Origin: Hyphomicrobiales bacterium
Lineage (GTDB): Bacteria; Pseudomonadota; Alphaproteobacteria; Rhizobiales; JAJFHC01
Assembly: GCA_021775835.1 (NCBI GenBank)
Contig: JAJFHC010000020.1
Location: forward strand, 1 to 64,000
Reading direction: 5' to 3'
Length of the DNA stretch: 64,000 bases
Shown: positions 35,500-43,554 of the stretch, in pieces
Position numbering within the stretch: the first letter of the stretch is position 1
Layout of the letters: each line of letters starts with the position of its first letter
Program-made: the position numbers and the translations under genes
The notes under the pieces: generated by a model
Told to the model about the DNA's origin: nothing
What the model saw: only the letters and a program-made list of their open reading frames with translations
Databases searched by the model: none

Positions 35500-36438
35500 A
35501 TGCAGTCTCGATTTCGCCGTATCCATCATTTGTTAAATGCCCTACCCGTTTTCGAAGCGGCAGCGCGCAGGGACAGCTTTACACGGGCCGGTGAGGAAAT
35601 AGGGCTGAGCCAGCCAACAGTTAGTCGCCATATCGCCAATCTCGAAGCAGACCTCGGCGTAGAACTGTTTTCGCGCAACCATAACAAGCTGATATTGACT
35701 GAAGAAGGCCGCACGCTGGCAAATGCCGTGGATTTGGGTCTCTCACATATCGATAATGCCGTGCGCCAATGTACTGTGTCTGCTCAGCGAAACGGGTTGA
35801 CACTGGCCTGCACGCACAGCTTTGCACACGGTTGGTTATTGCCCAGGTTTTCCAGCCTTAGGCATGCGACGGGCCAGCCCCCTGTCCATCTTGTCGTGTC
35901 CTACTGGCTGGAAGACGTCAATCCGGACGAAGTAGATTTGATCATCAGTTGGCGCCCGCGCGGATTGACTGACTGGCCCCGCCTTCCATTATTTGACGAA
36001 ATCACCTATCCGGTTTGTTCACCGGACTTTCTGGAACGTCACCCCGACTTAACGACTCCACGCACTGACCCTGCCAGACTTGCCGTGGCCCCGTTGCTGA
36101 ACTATGCCGGGCACGACGGCGATTACGCTGGATGGGAGAACTGGTTCAGGCACTTCGGTTGTGACTTCGCTTCAGCTAACGATGCCTATCGGTTCTCAAA
36201 CTATCATTTCATGATTCAGGCAGCGATGGATGGTGAGGGTGTCGCCCTTGGATGGCACCATCTGGTGGCTGACCAGATTGCCGACGGACGCCTTTGCCAG
36301 GTTGGGTCAGCCTACAGACGCCGCAACGCGGCATACGCGGTGGAGTATCGCGATGAACAGGACTTGTCGGATCGCTTGTCTACAGTCCTCGAATGGTTCC
36401 GGAACGAAGCTGCCAAAACGCCCGCAATTTCAGACTAG
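35500..36438 (+). CDS. LysR-family transcriptional regulator (GcvA-like)
   Basis: A 312-aa regulator. Helix-turn-helix residues 12-70 include ALPVFEAAARRDSFTRAGEEIG and SQPTVSRHIANLE; the effector domain covers about 100-300. It is transcribed away from the dioxygenase gene from a 71-base shared region, so it probably controls that gene. It converges with boxA, leaving 28 bases. Confidence 0.9.
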   Translation: MQSRFRRIHHLLNALPVFEAAARRDSFTRAGEEIGLSQPTVSRHIANLEADLGVELFSRNHNKLILTEEGRTLANAVDLGLSHIDNAVRQCTVSAQRNGLTLACTHSFAHGWLLPRFSSLRHATGQPPVHLVVSYWLEDVNPDEVDLIISWRPRGLTDWPRLPLFDEITYPVCSPDFLERHPDLTTPRTDPARLAVAPLLNYAGHDGDYAGWENWFRHFGCDFASANDAYRFSNYHFMIQAAMDGEGVALGWHHLVADQIADGRLCQVGSAYRRRNAAYAVEYRDEQDLSDRLSTVLEWFRNEAAKTPAISD

Positions 36439-36466
36439 AGTATTGCTCGTTTAGAAAGCGCCGCAC

Positions 36467-37675
36467 TCAGTAGGTCTCCACGTGATAGCGCCCGCCGGAT
36501 CGCATAGTTGTTCGGATCGTATCCCAGTCCAGGCCATGTTCTTCACAGATACCTTCGAGGGCATCGGCAACACCGCTCTCCATGCCTTTCAGGCCGCAAA
36601 CATAGATGTGCGTGTTGTCCGATCCAAGCAGCCCGGCGATGTCATCGCCACGCCGCCTCATGCGGTCCTGAACATACTCCCTGCCCCGGCCTTTCAAACG
36701 GGAAAACACAAGTTCCTTGTCCAGGACCTTGGCGGGCACCTTGGCCAGTGGTCCGAAATAGGGCAGCTCCTCCGGGTGGCGGGCGCCAAAGAAAAGCATC
36801 AGCTTGCCGCGAGCATTGGGCGCCGACCTTCGACGACGCTCGGTAAACGCCCGAAACGGTGCCGACCCTGTGCCTGTACAGATCATGATGATGTTGGCAT
36901 CGTTGTCGTCGGGCATCAGGAAGGTCGACCCGAACGGGCCGGTGATCTGGACTTCTTCGTCTTTCGCCAGATCGCAAAGATAGTTCGACGCGACTCCAAA
37001 GTTTTGCCCGTCGTCCAACTGTGTCACCTCACGCTTTACCGTCAGGGACAGGTTGTTGTGATTTGGGCGTTCGCCGTCACGGGGACTCGAAACGGAATAA
37101 AGCCGGACTTCATGCGGTTTGCCGTCGCTGTCATTACCCGGTGGAATGACGCCAATGCACTGGCCTTCAAGAACAGGAAAAGCCGTATTGCCGAAGTCGA
37201 GCACGATATGCCTGGTATCTGCGTCCGAGTCCTTATCGGTAATTCTGAAGTTTCCAGCGATCCTTGCTGTCGCCGGATTGCTGCGCCTGTACAGATTAAC
37301 ACTCGGATGGGACGCCGAGGCCGGTGCCTGCGCCTTGCCGCCCTCACCTTCGTGGGCAATCTTGAGCAAAGCACTGATCTCGTCATCCAGGGCCTCACCG
37401 TTGCCGCTTTCGGTTTCCTCGAACTCTTCCTGCTCCGGCAACTCGTCCCATTCGAACTGCTCTTCCACGGAATGCGCTTCCAGGACCACGCGCCAGTTGT
37501 CGATGGCCCCAGTGGGACACGGTGCGATGCAGTCCATGCAATAATTGCAGATCGAGGCGTCGACCACATAATTGTCGTCGTTGTGGGTCACCGCATCGAT
37601 CGTGCAGGTTTCCTCGCACGTGTTACACCGGATACAGATCTCCGGATCAATCAGATGTTGTCTGAGAGCCGCCAT
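36467..37675 (-). CDS. boxA: Benzoyl-CoA 2,3-epoxidase reductase subunit
   Basis: BoxA passes electrons from NADPH through FAD and two [4Fe-4S] clusters to BoxB. The 402-aa protein starts with a two-cluster ferredoxin (CIRCNTCEETC; then CNYCMDCIAPCP, residues 14-53), an acidic linker, and a ferredoxin-NADP reductase-like module (RLYSVSSPRDG for FAD, CTGTGSAPFRAF for NADPH, ending RYHVETY). It lies 38 bases after boxB on the same strand, completing boxC-boxB-boxA. Together with BoxB it forms 2,3-epoxybenzoyl-CoA. Confidence 0.96.
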   Translation of the reverse strand: MAALRQHLIDPEICIRCNTCEETCTIDAVTHNDDNYVVDASICNYCMDCIAPCPTGAIDNWRVVLEAHSVEEQFEWDELPEQEEFEETESGNGEALDDEISALLKIAHEGEGGKAQAPASASHPSVNLYRRSNPATARIAGNFRITDKDSDADTRHIVLDFGNTAFPVLEGQCIGVIPPGNDSDGKPHEVRLYSVSSPRDGERPNHNNLSLTVKREVTQLDDGQNFGVASNYLCDLAKDEEVQITGPFGSTFLMPDDNDANIIMICTGTGSAPFRAFTERRRRSAPNARGKLMLFFGARHPEELPYFGPLAKVPAKVLDKELVFSRLKGRGREYVQDRMRRRGDDIAGLLGSDNTHIYVCGLKGMESGVADALEGICEEHGLDWDTIRTTMRSGGRYHVETY

Positions 37676-37713
37676 TGTCCCGCACTTTCAATATCCGACA
37701 GACAGTAAGTTCT

Positions 37714-39153
37714 CTAGTCCAGTCTGACGTACTCGAACTCACCCGGCTTGTTATCTATGCCCATCTTGGGAGGCGCGATCCAACTCGAATAGGTTGCCGG
37801 TTCCATCTCCGGTTTCATCAGCGACGTTATGTAATCCATATCGTCATTCGAAGGCACCCAGCCGGCTGACTTCTGATCCCAGGCTTCCTGCGACAGAACC
37901 GAGCCGTCCGGTGACACCTTCAGATCATTGAAGTGACCGACATTCCTGTGGAATGCCACATGGGGCAGATACAACTCGAAGTCGACCCCCTGTTTCTGAA
38001 TAATCTTGTTCCAACGCCCCACACCTTTTGCACAGTCGTTCATGTAGTCATCGCGCAGCCTGGCGTTGAGTGCGGTCAGGGCAGATTCATCGACTTCGAC
38101 GAATGCGCCGTCCTTATGATGGAGCACGCTGTAGGTATCGTTGTGCAACTGATGATCGTCGTCGATCTTGGTTTCCTTGAATCGCCCCTTGATGCCCGCA
38201 TTGAACGCATTTGCGGCATTGGTGGAAATTTCAGAGCCAAACAGATCGAGCGTCAAGGAGTAATGGAGATTGGCCTTCTTCTGGATCGTCGGCAGGTCGA
38301 TGACACCCAGATCCCGCACGCGGCCCACATCGTAAGGGTCGGTCACGCCGGCTTCGACCATTGACCTGCAGGTCTGCTCGATGATCCGGCCAACACCGCT
38401 CTCGCCGACAAACATGTGGTGAGCTTCTTCCGTCAGCATGAAACGGCAGGTGCGCGACAACGGATCGAATCCCGATTGTGCCAAAGCTTCGAGCTGCATC
38501 TTGCCATCACGATCGGTGAAGAACGTGAACATGAAAAACGACAGCCAGTCCGGCGTTGCTTCATTGAAGGCGCCCAGCATGCGCGGCTTGTCTTCGTCGC
38601 CTGACCGACGCTTGAGCAGTTCCTCGGCCTCTTCGCGACCGTCCCTGCCAAAATACTTCTGGAGCAGGTAGACCATCGCCCACAGGTGACGCCCCTCTTC
38701 GACGTTGACCTGGAACAGGTTTCTCATGTCATAGAGCGACGGGGCCGTGGCCCCCAGATGGCGTTGCTGCTCGACGGACGCCGGTTCGGTATCGCCCTGG
38801 ATGACAATCAGCCGCCGCAGCAACGACCGGTGTTCACCCGGAACCTCCTGCCAAACGGGTTCTCCCACATGTTCGCCACAGGGAATCGTGCGGTCTTCAA
38901 CCTGGGGCGACAGCAGAATTCCCCAGCGATATTCTGGCATCCGTACGTAGTCGAATTTGGCCCAGCCTTTCGGGTCGACACTGACGGCCGTGCGCAGATA
39001 AACCAGTGCTTCCTGGAACCCTTCAGGCCCCATGTCCTTCCACCAGTCGATGTAGCCCGGATGCCAGGATTCGAGAGCTCGTTTGAGTCGCGGGTCTTCC
39101 GACAGTCCAACATTATTGGGGATGAGATCGTCGTAATTGACCTGGATATTCAT
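37714..39153 (-). CDS. boxB: Benzoyl-CoA 2,3-epoxidase oxygenase subunit
   Basis: BoxB is the di-iron monooxygenase that epoxidises benzoyl-CoA. The 479-aa protein has the ferritin-like di-iron helices with NVEEGRHLWAM and LTEEAHHMFVGESG, and an N-terminal part (NYDDLIPNNVGLSEDPRL) typical of BoxB. AAGGG lies 8 bases before the ATG. The start is 2 bases from the boxC stop, so the two are coupled. Length and motifs match family members. Confidence 0.97.
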   Translation of the reverse strand: MNIQVNYDDLIPNNVGLSEDPRLKRALESWHPGYIDWWKDMGPEGFQEALVYLRTAVSVDPKGWAKFDYVRMPEYRWGILLSPQVEDRTIPCGEHVGEPVWQEVPGEHRSLLRRLIVIQGDTEPASVEQQRHLGATAPSLYDMRNLFQVNVEEGRHLWAMVYLLQKYFGRDGREEAEELLKRRSGDEDKPRMLGAFNEATPDWLSFFMFTFFTDRDGKMQLEALAQSGFDPLSRTCRFMLTEEAHHMFVGESGVGRIIEQTCRSMVEAGVTDPYDVGRVRDLGVIDLPTIQKKANLHYSLTLDLFGSEISTNAANAFNAGIKGRFKETKIDDDHQLHNDTYSVLHHKDGAFVEVDESALTALNARLRDDYMNDCAKGVGRWNKIIQKQGVDFELYLPHVAFHRNVGHFNDLKVSPDGSVLSQEAWDQKSAGWVPSNDDMDYITSLMKPEMEPATYSSWIAPPKMGIDNKPGEFEYVRLD

Positions 39154-39155
39154 CG

Positions 39156-40808
39156 TTAAACCCTTTCCCTGTCGTAGCTGGGCCGCGCACCCGTTCCATA
39201 GCGTTTGAGCGCCCCGTCATCGCCGGCGGCATTCGGTCTCTGAAAGATCCAGTTCTGCCAGGCCGTGAGGCGCCCGAATATCTTGGTCTCCATGGTCTCC
39301 GGCCCGGGAAACCGCAGGTTCGCTTCAAGACCCGTCAGGCTATCAGGCGAAAAGCTCGCCCGCTCCTCGATCATCAGCCTGACTTCCTCATCCCAGTCGA
39401 TGTCGTCGTAGGCATAGGTGACCAGCCCGGCCTCTTCGGCCTCCTCGCCATCGAGTTCACGGCCGATCAGACCGCGCGCTTGTACGAGCGTTTCGGGTTC
39501 GCCATAGAACCGCGTCTCGAGCCGGCTCAAATCGTTGGGCATGGCAAAGCACTCAAAATTTGACGTGCTCAAGGCGAGTTTTGCTTCCGGCCGGTTGTCG
39601 CCGTCACGGGTGCCGATAAACATGAAGCCCCGGTCGGCCGCGAACAACAACTCGCCCAGAAAGCCGGCAAAGCAGCTTCCCGGTTCCGCCAGTGTGATGA
39701 TCGTGCGCGATGTCACATCGACACGCTTGAGCGTGCGTTTCCAGTACCCGAGCACTTCCCTGACAAACCAGTGATCCTTGTGGTCCAGCAGGAACCTGTC
39801 GAACGCCAGAACGTTCTCAAGCGACCCTTGCGATTTCATAATCCAGGTGCCCAGTGCGGTTTCATTTGCCCTCAGGTGGAGGATGGCGTCGTCAAGCGAT
39901 CGCACCAATTCGAGCGGCCAGAATTCTGCCCCTTGCGCTGCGGCATCGTCGGCAGAACCCGGCGGCGGCGGTTCGCAATCCCTGATCGTGAATGTCACCG
40001 TGGCGCCCTTCCGGTCCAGGTCCACGTCGAGGAATTCATACCTCAGGCGCTCGTCGGTAATTTCCCGGTCCAGCGGCGTCAGCACAACGCCACCACCGTC
40101 ATCCGGTCGCGACGACTTTGCCGCGAATTCGCCGGCAATCGCCTCAAGGCGCCCTTCCAACTTCGAGTTTGGTACGGTTTCATCCACCAGCCGCCAGCTG
40201 ACCGCCCTGCTCCCGCGGATGCCTTCTTCGAGCGTGCAGAAGATATCCGCATGATCCCGGCGCACCTTCCGCTTGTCCACCACTCGCGTCAGGCCACCGG
40301 TTCCTGGCAATACGGCGAGCAGCGGTACTTCCGGCAACGACACCGCTGCAGATCCGTCGTCCACCATCACGATATAGTCTGCAGCAAGGGCCAACTCGTA
40401 ACCGCCGCCGGCCGCCGTCCCGTTAATGGCGCAAATATAGAATTGCCCGGATTCTTCGCCTGCCTTTTCAATCGCATTGCGGGTTTCATTGGTGAACTTG
40501 CAGAAGTTTACCTTGTGGGCATGGCTGGCCTGGGACAACATCCTGATATTGGCGCCAGCGCAGAATACCCGGTCCTTGGCGGAACGCAGGATTACAACCT
40601 TGACTTGGGGATGTTCGAAACGAAGCCGCTGAACCGCATCGTAGAGCTCGATATCCACGCCCAGGTCGTAAGAGTTCAGTTTCAGTTCATAGCCGGGGAA
40701 AAGCCCGCCCTGCTCATCCACATCCATGGTCAGAGTGGCGACGCCCCCTTCGACCTCTATCGACCAGTGTTTGTATCGATCCGGACTGACCTGAAAATCT
40801 ATCTGCAT
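39156..40808 (-). CDS. boxC: 2,3-epoxybenzoyl-CoA dihydrolase
   Basis: BoxC adds two waters to 2,3-epoxybenzoyl-CoA and opens the ring, giving 3,4-dehydroadipyl-CoA semialdehyde and formate. The 550-aa protein has two crotonase-fold halves; the oxyanion region of the first is CAGANIRMLS and AINGTAAGGGYELALAADY, and the second half has EPGSCFAGFLGELLFAADRG. BoxC lengths are normally about 550 aa. It is the first gene of boxCBA and faces boxR across a 227-base promoter region. Confidence 0.97.
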   Translation of the reverse strand: MQIDFQVSPDRYKHWSIEVEGGVATLTMDVDEQGGLFPGYELKLNSYDLGVDIELYDAVQRLRFEHPQVKVVILRSAKDRVFCAGANIRMLSQASHAHKVNFCKFTNETRNAIEKAGEESGQFYICAINGTAAGGGYELALAADYIVMVDDGSAAVSLPEVPLLAVLPGTGGLTRVVDKRKVRRDHADIFCTLEEGIRGSRAVSWRLVDETVPNSKLEGRLEAIAGEFAAKSSRPDDGGGVVLTPLDREITDERLRYEFLDVDLDRKGATVTFTIRDCEPPPPGSADDAAAQGAEFWPLELVRSLDDAILHLRANETALGTWIMKSQGSLENVLAFDRFLLDHKDHWFVREVLGYWKRTLKRVDVTSRTIITLAEPGSCFAGFLGELLFAADRGFMFIGTRDGDNRPEAKLALSTSNFECFAMPNDLSRLETRFYGEPETLVQARGLIGRELDGEEAEEAGLVTYAYDDIDWDEEVRLMIEERASFSPDSLTGLEANLRFPGPETMETKIFGRLTAWQNWIFQRPNAAGDDGALKRYGTGARPSYDRERV

Positions 40809-40855
40809 TTTTACCCGCTATGAATGCCTGTTTGCCTGATCTCAGCAAGACATGA

Positions 40856-40884
40856 CTTATAGTGCCTATGTGGCGATTGATCAA
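40856..40884 (-). promoter_or_regulatory. boxC: Predicted boxCBA promoter
   Basis: On the minus strand TTGATC (40879-40884) and TATAAG (40856-40861) are spaced by 17 bases, about 50 bases before boxC. The -35 lies in the palindrome TTGATCAA shared with the divergent boxR promoter. Confidence 0.6.
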
Positions 40885-40904
40885 ACAGAAAAAGGAATTA
40901 TAAT
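40877..40904 (+). promoter_or_regulatory. boxR: Predicted boxR promoter overlapping the boxCBA promoter
   Basis: TTGATC (40877-40882) and TATAAT (40899-40904) are spaced by 16 bases on the plus strand. The -35 shares TTGATCAA with the boxCBA promoter. A single TGCA, the core of published BzdR-type operators, lies just downstream at 40913-40916. Confidence 0.6.
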
Positions 40905-41035
40905 ACCGAAATTGCAGGTTTGATCTCCGGTCCGTGAAAACATGGAGCCCAGCAGACAAAATCTGTGGCTTTCATCTTGAACCAAGCACCAAGAAGGCCG
41001 CAAGCTGGCATGGAGAAAAAGGATACTGTTGGGGA

Positions 41036-41968
41036 ATGCGGCAAACAATGACTGACCAAGGGCGTCTGGACACAGGCTCACGGGAAGACGATCTGCTGAA
41101 CGAGTCCGACGCTTTGCTTAAATCGGTCGGATCGCGCATTCATCTTCTGCGTTCGCGCCGCGGCATGACCAGACGGGATCTGTCTCAACACGCCAGGGTT
41201 TCAGAACGGTATCTTGGGCAGTTGGAAAAGGGGCAGGCGAACGCCACCCTAGGATTGCTTCATCGCATTGCCGAAACCTTGAACGAGCCGCTGTCTTCCA
41301 TACTGCCTGCAGCAGAAGCGTCCACCGCGATATCGGCGCCGCTACAGGATCTCCTCGCAAGCCTTTCCGAAGCCCAACAGGCAAATGCCTATCGTATTCT
41401 GGTCCGTGAGGTGAAACGGTGTGAAAGCAGTCCGCGCGGCCTCGCCCTGATCGGTATGCGCGGCGCCGGCAAATCCACGCTGGGACGGCGCCTTGCTGAT
41501 CTGTGTGGTGTCTCCTTCGTCCGGATCTCCGAAGTGGTTACGTCGCTCGGTGGGATGAACATCGGGGCCTTGCTTGAGATGACCGGACAGAACGCCTACC
41601 GCCGGATCGAGTACGAAGCGCTGGAACACATCATAGACAACCATGACCGCGTCATCGTCGAGGCCGGTGGCGGACTGGTAGCTGAGGCCCGGACGTTCAA
41701 TTTGCTGTCACGGCACTTCCAGACGGTCTGGATCAAGACGTCCGCAGAAGAACACATGCAGCGGGTTATAGACCAGGGCGACATGCGCCCCATGGCCGGC
41801 AACAACCAGGCCATGGACGATCTTCGCACGATCCTGCGTGAACGCGATGCGTATTACCGCCAGGCTGACTACACGCTGGACACAAGCGGCCGTTCGGTCG
41901 AGGACTGTCTCAATGAACTGCACGACTTGTGTGAAAAGATTCTGTCGTCGCAGGCAGAGTCTGTGTAA
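41036..41968 (+). CDS. boxR: BoxR/BzdR-type benzoyl-CoA-responsive regulator
   Basis: This repressor joins an HTH_3 DNA-binding domain (SRIHLLRSRRGMTRRDLSQH, then SERYLGQLEKGQA) to a shikimate-kinase-like domain with Walker A GMRGAGKSTLGRRLA, the fusion that defines BzdR and BoxR. The kinase-like domain senses benzoyl-CoA rather than phosphorylating shikimate. The 310-aa length from the ATG at 41036 fits; 41048 is another in-frame ATG, and the frame is open to 40934. It is divergent from boxCBA. Its 3' end overlaps the convergent DUF1194 gene by 59 bases. Confidence 0.94.
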   Translation: MRQTMTDQGRLDTGSREDDLLNESDALLKSVGSRIHLLRSRRGMTRRDLSQHARVSERYLGQLEKGQANATLGLLHRIAETLNEPLSSILPAAEASTAISAPLQDLLASLSEAQQANAYRILVREVKRCESSPRGLALIGMRGAGKSTLGRRLADLCGVSFVRISEVVTSLGGMNIGALLEMTGQNAYRRIEYEALEHIIDNHDRVIVEAGGGLVAEARTFNLLSRHFQTVWIKTSAEEHMQRVIDQGDMRPMAGNNQAMDDLRTILRERDAYYRQADYTLDTSGRSVEDCLNELHDLCEKILSSQAESV

Positions 41969-42755
41969 TCGGGGTCGGGTTTAGGGTTTGTGATGTGGCC
42001 GTGGTGAGCGTACCGGGCTGCGTGGTATTGTCAGCGATTTCCAGTACTAGTTTGCGTCGCACGGCTTCGGCGAAACTGTTGCGGCCATCGACGGTCACAA
42101 CGAATGCTCCCGGCCCGCCGATTATGGTCTTGGCAAATGCGGTTTCCAGATCATAGGCAACCGGTCGGCCGCCGCAGTCTTCGTCGCGGCAAAGAATTGC
42201 CAGTCCATTGATGATGATGCCATCTGCAAGAGCTGCGGCCCGGGCTGTTTCGATCGGAATGCCAGACCAGTTGTTGGCACTGTCGGCTGAGAAATCGATC
42301 ACTCGTCGCAGGCCCGAAATGTCGTTGGAGCGGATCAGGGTATGGGCTTTCGACAGGGCCGATCCGATTGCGTTAAAACCATATGCCAGGCGCGGCTTCT
42401 TTAGGAGCATTGCAGCAAACAACTGCGCACTCTTCGGCCCGTCGATAATCGTCCAGGGCACGACGGTTTCCTGAGACGTGTCATCGCCCCATTCCACATA
42501 TGTAAGCGCTATGCGCTGGGTAAGACCGTTCGAGATCGCTGCAAGGACCTCCTCGTGAACGATCGCTGTGGCGTAACCTTCACGCTGAAACCTGATTTCG
42601 GCATCGTCGATCGATCCCGTGGCATCCGCCAGCAACACAAGTTCAAGATCGACCTCCATCTGCGCGTGGGCCGGGGGGGAAGTCCAGAAAATCAACAGGA
42701 GGCCCAGCCCGCGAACAGCGTGCTTTACACTGTCGAGGCAGGTCACCTGTCTCAA
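41910..42755 (-). CDS. DUF1194-domain (von Willebrand A-like) secreted protein
   Basis: A 281-aa protein of family DUF1194: a signal-like N-terminus ending AHA, then VDLELVLLADATGSIDDAEIRFQREGY region and FSADSANNWSG. The vWA-like metal site DxSxS appears as DATGS. The last 40 residues are Thr/Pro-rich and run antisense over the end of boxR. The start seems to be TTG overlapping the hydrolase stop (TTGA), with GTG alternatives downstream (42746, 42728). It ends the benzoate transport/activation operon; its job there is unknown. Confidence 0.75.
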   Translation of the reverse strand: MRQVTCLDSVKHAVRGLGLLLIFWTSPPAHAQMEVDLELVLLADATGSIDDAEIRFQREGYATAIVHEEVLAAISNGLTQRIALTYVEWGDDTSQETVVPWTIIDGPKSAQLFAAMLLKKPRLAYGFNAIGSALSKAHTLIRSNDISGLRRVIDFSADSANNWSGIPIETARAAALADGIIINGLAILCRDEDCGGRPVAYDLETAFAKTIIGGPGAFVVTVDGRNSFAEAVRRKLVLEIADNTTQPGTLTTATSQTLNPTPITQTLPATTESFHTSRAVH

Positions 42756-43537
42756 CTTCCGATCCGGCGCAGGAAACCGGAAACCAGGTCCAGCGCCCTG
42801 TTCGGCTGATCCCTGTGAGGAGCGTGGCCGCAGTCAGGAATGATCATGGTTTCTGCAATGCCTCCGCAATACTGCTCGACAACGCCAATTTGTCGTCCCG
42901 ACCCATATTCGTCTTCGCGGCCCTGAAACGCAAGTATTGGTACATCGACGGTCTTCAGGATACTTGCAATGTTCCAACACCTGAACGCCGGATCGAGCCA
43001 GGCATCGCTCCAGCCCCTGAAGGCGCAATCCACATTGTCACCGTGATGGCGCTGAAGACGGCTTCGCAGGTCGCCATGCTCAAACAGGTGCTTTGCGTGC
43101 GCTATGCTCTTCAACCCGCACTCCTCGGTGAAAAAGTGCGGCGCCATGAGCACAGTCGCCCGGATCCGCTGATCCCGGATCAATCCTGCATGGATCGCCG
43201 CAATCGAGGCACCATCACTGTGGCCCATGAGAACAACTTTCTCCGAACTCAGGAAATCAAGGACGTCCGGCAGGACATTGACCGCCTCATGATGCATGTA
43301 GCTCAGCGGTCGCGGCAGTGCGACAGGACCCGACTCGCCATGGCCCTGACGGCTGTAGGCGAGAACCTGGCATCCGGTCATCTCGTGCAGCCGGTCTGGA
43401 AAGTCTCGCCACAGGGAGACACATCCAAGGCCTTCGTGGAGCAAAATAAGAATGGGGCTATCGGCGGCGCCTGCAGCGGTCAACGTGTATTCGAGGTTTA
43501 CACCGTCGATGATCATCGATCCCAACCGGTTCGTCAT
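42752..43537 (-). CDS. Alpha/beta-fold hydrolase of the benzoate operon
   Basis: A 261-aa hydrolase with LLHEGLGCVSLWRDFP near the oxyanion site, the nucleophile elbow GHSDGAS (Ser), an acid around FQGREDEYG and the catalytic His in DCGHAPHRD. It lies 17 bases downstream of bclA on the same strand. Such hydrolases occur in box clusters and may act as thioesterases that rescue CoA or hydrolyse ring-opened lactones; that role is inferred. Two in-frame starts (43537, 43516) are possible. Confidence 0.85.
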   Translation of the reverse strand: MTNRLGSMIIDGVNLEYTLTAAGAADSPILILLHEGLGCVSLWRDFPDRLHEMTGCQVLAYSRQGHGESGPVALPRPLSYMHHEAVNVLPDVLDFLSSEKVVLMGHSDGASIAAIHAGLIRDQRIRATVLMAPHFFTEECGLKSIAHAKHLFEHGDLRSRLQRHHGDNVDCAFRGWSDAWLDPAFRCWNIASILKTVDVPILAFQGREDEYGSGRQIGVVEQYCGGIAETMIIPDCGHAPHRDQPNRALDLVSGFLRRIGS

Positions 43538-43554
43538 CCCGGTAGCTCAGTTCG

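Noticed and set aside
36482..37708. 408-codon open frame antisense to boxA
   Set aside because: BoxA motifs fully explain the minus strand; the antisense frame has no recognisable domain and reflects GC-rich codon bias.
39771..40823. 350-codon open frame antisense to boxC
   Set aside because: Shadow of boxC with no domain signal.
40877..40884. TTGATCAA as an FNR/Anr half-site pair
   Set aside because: FNR sites need four bases between TTGAT and ATCAA; here the halves overlap, so the promoter -35 reading is preferred.
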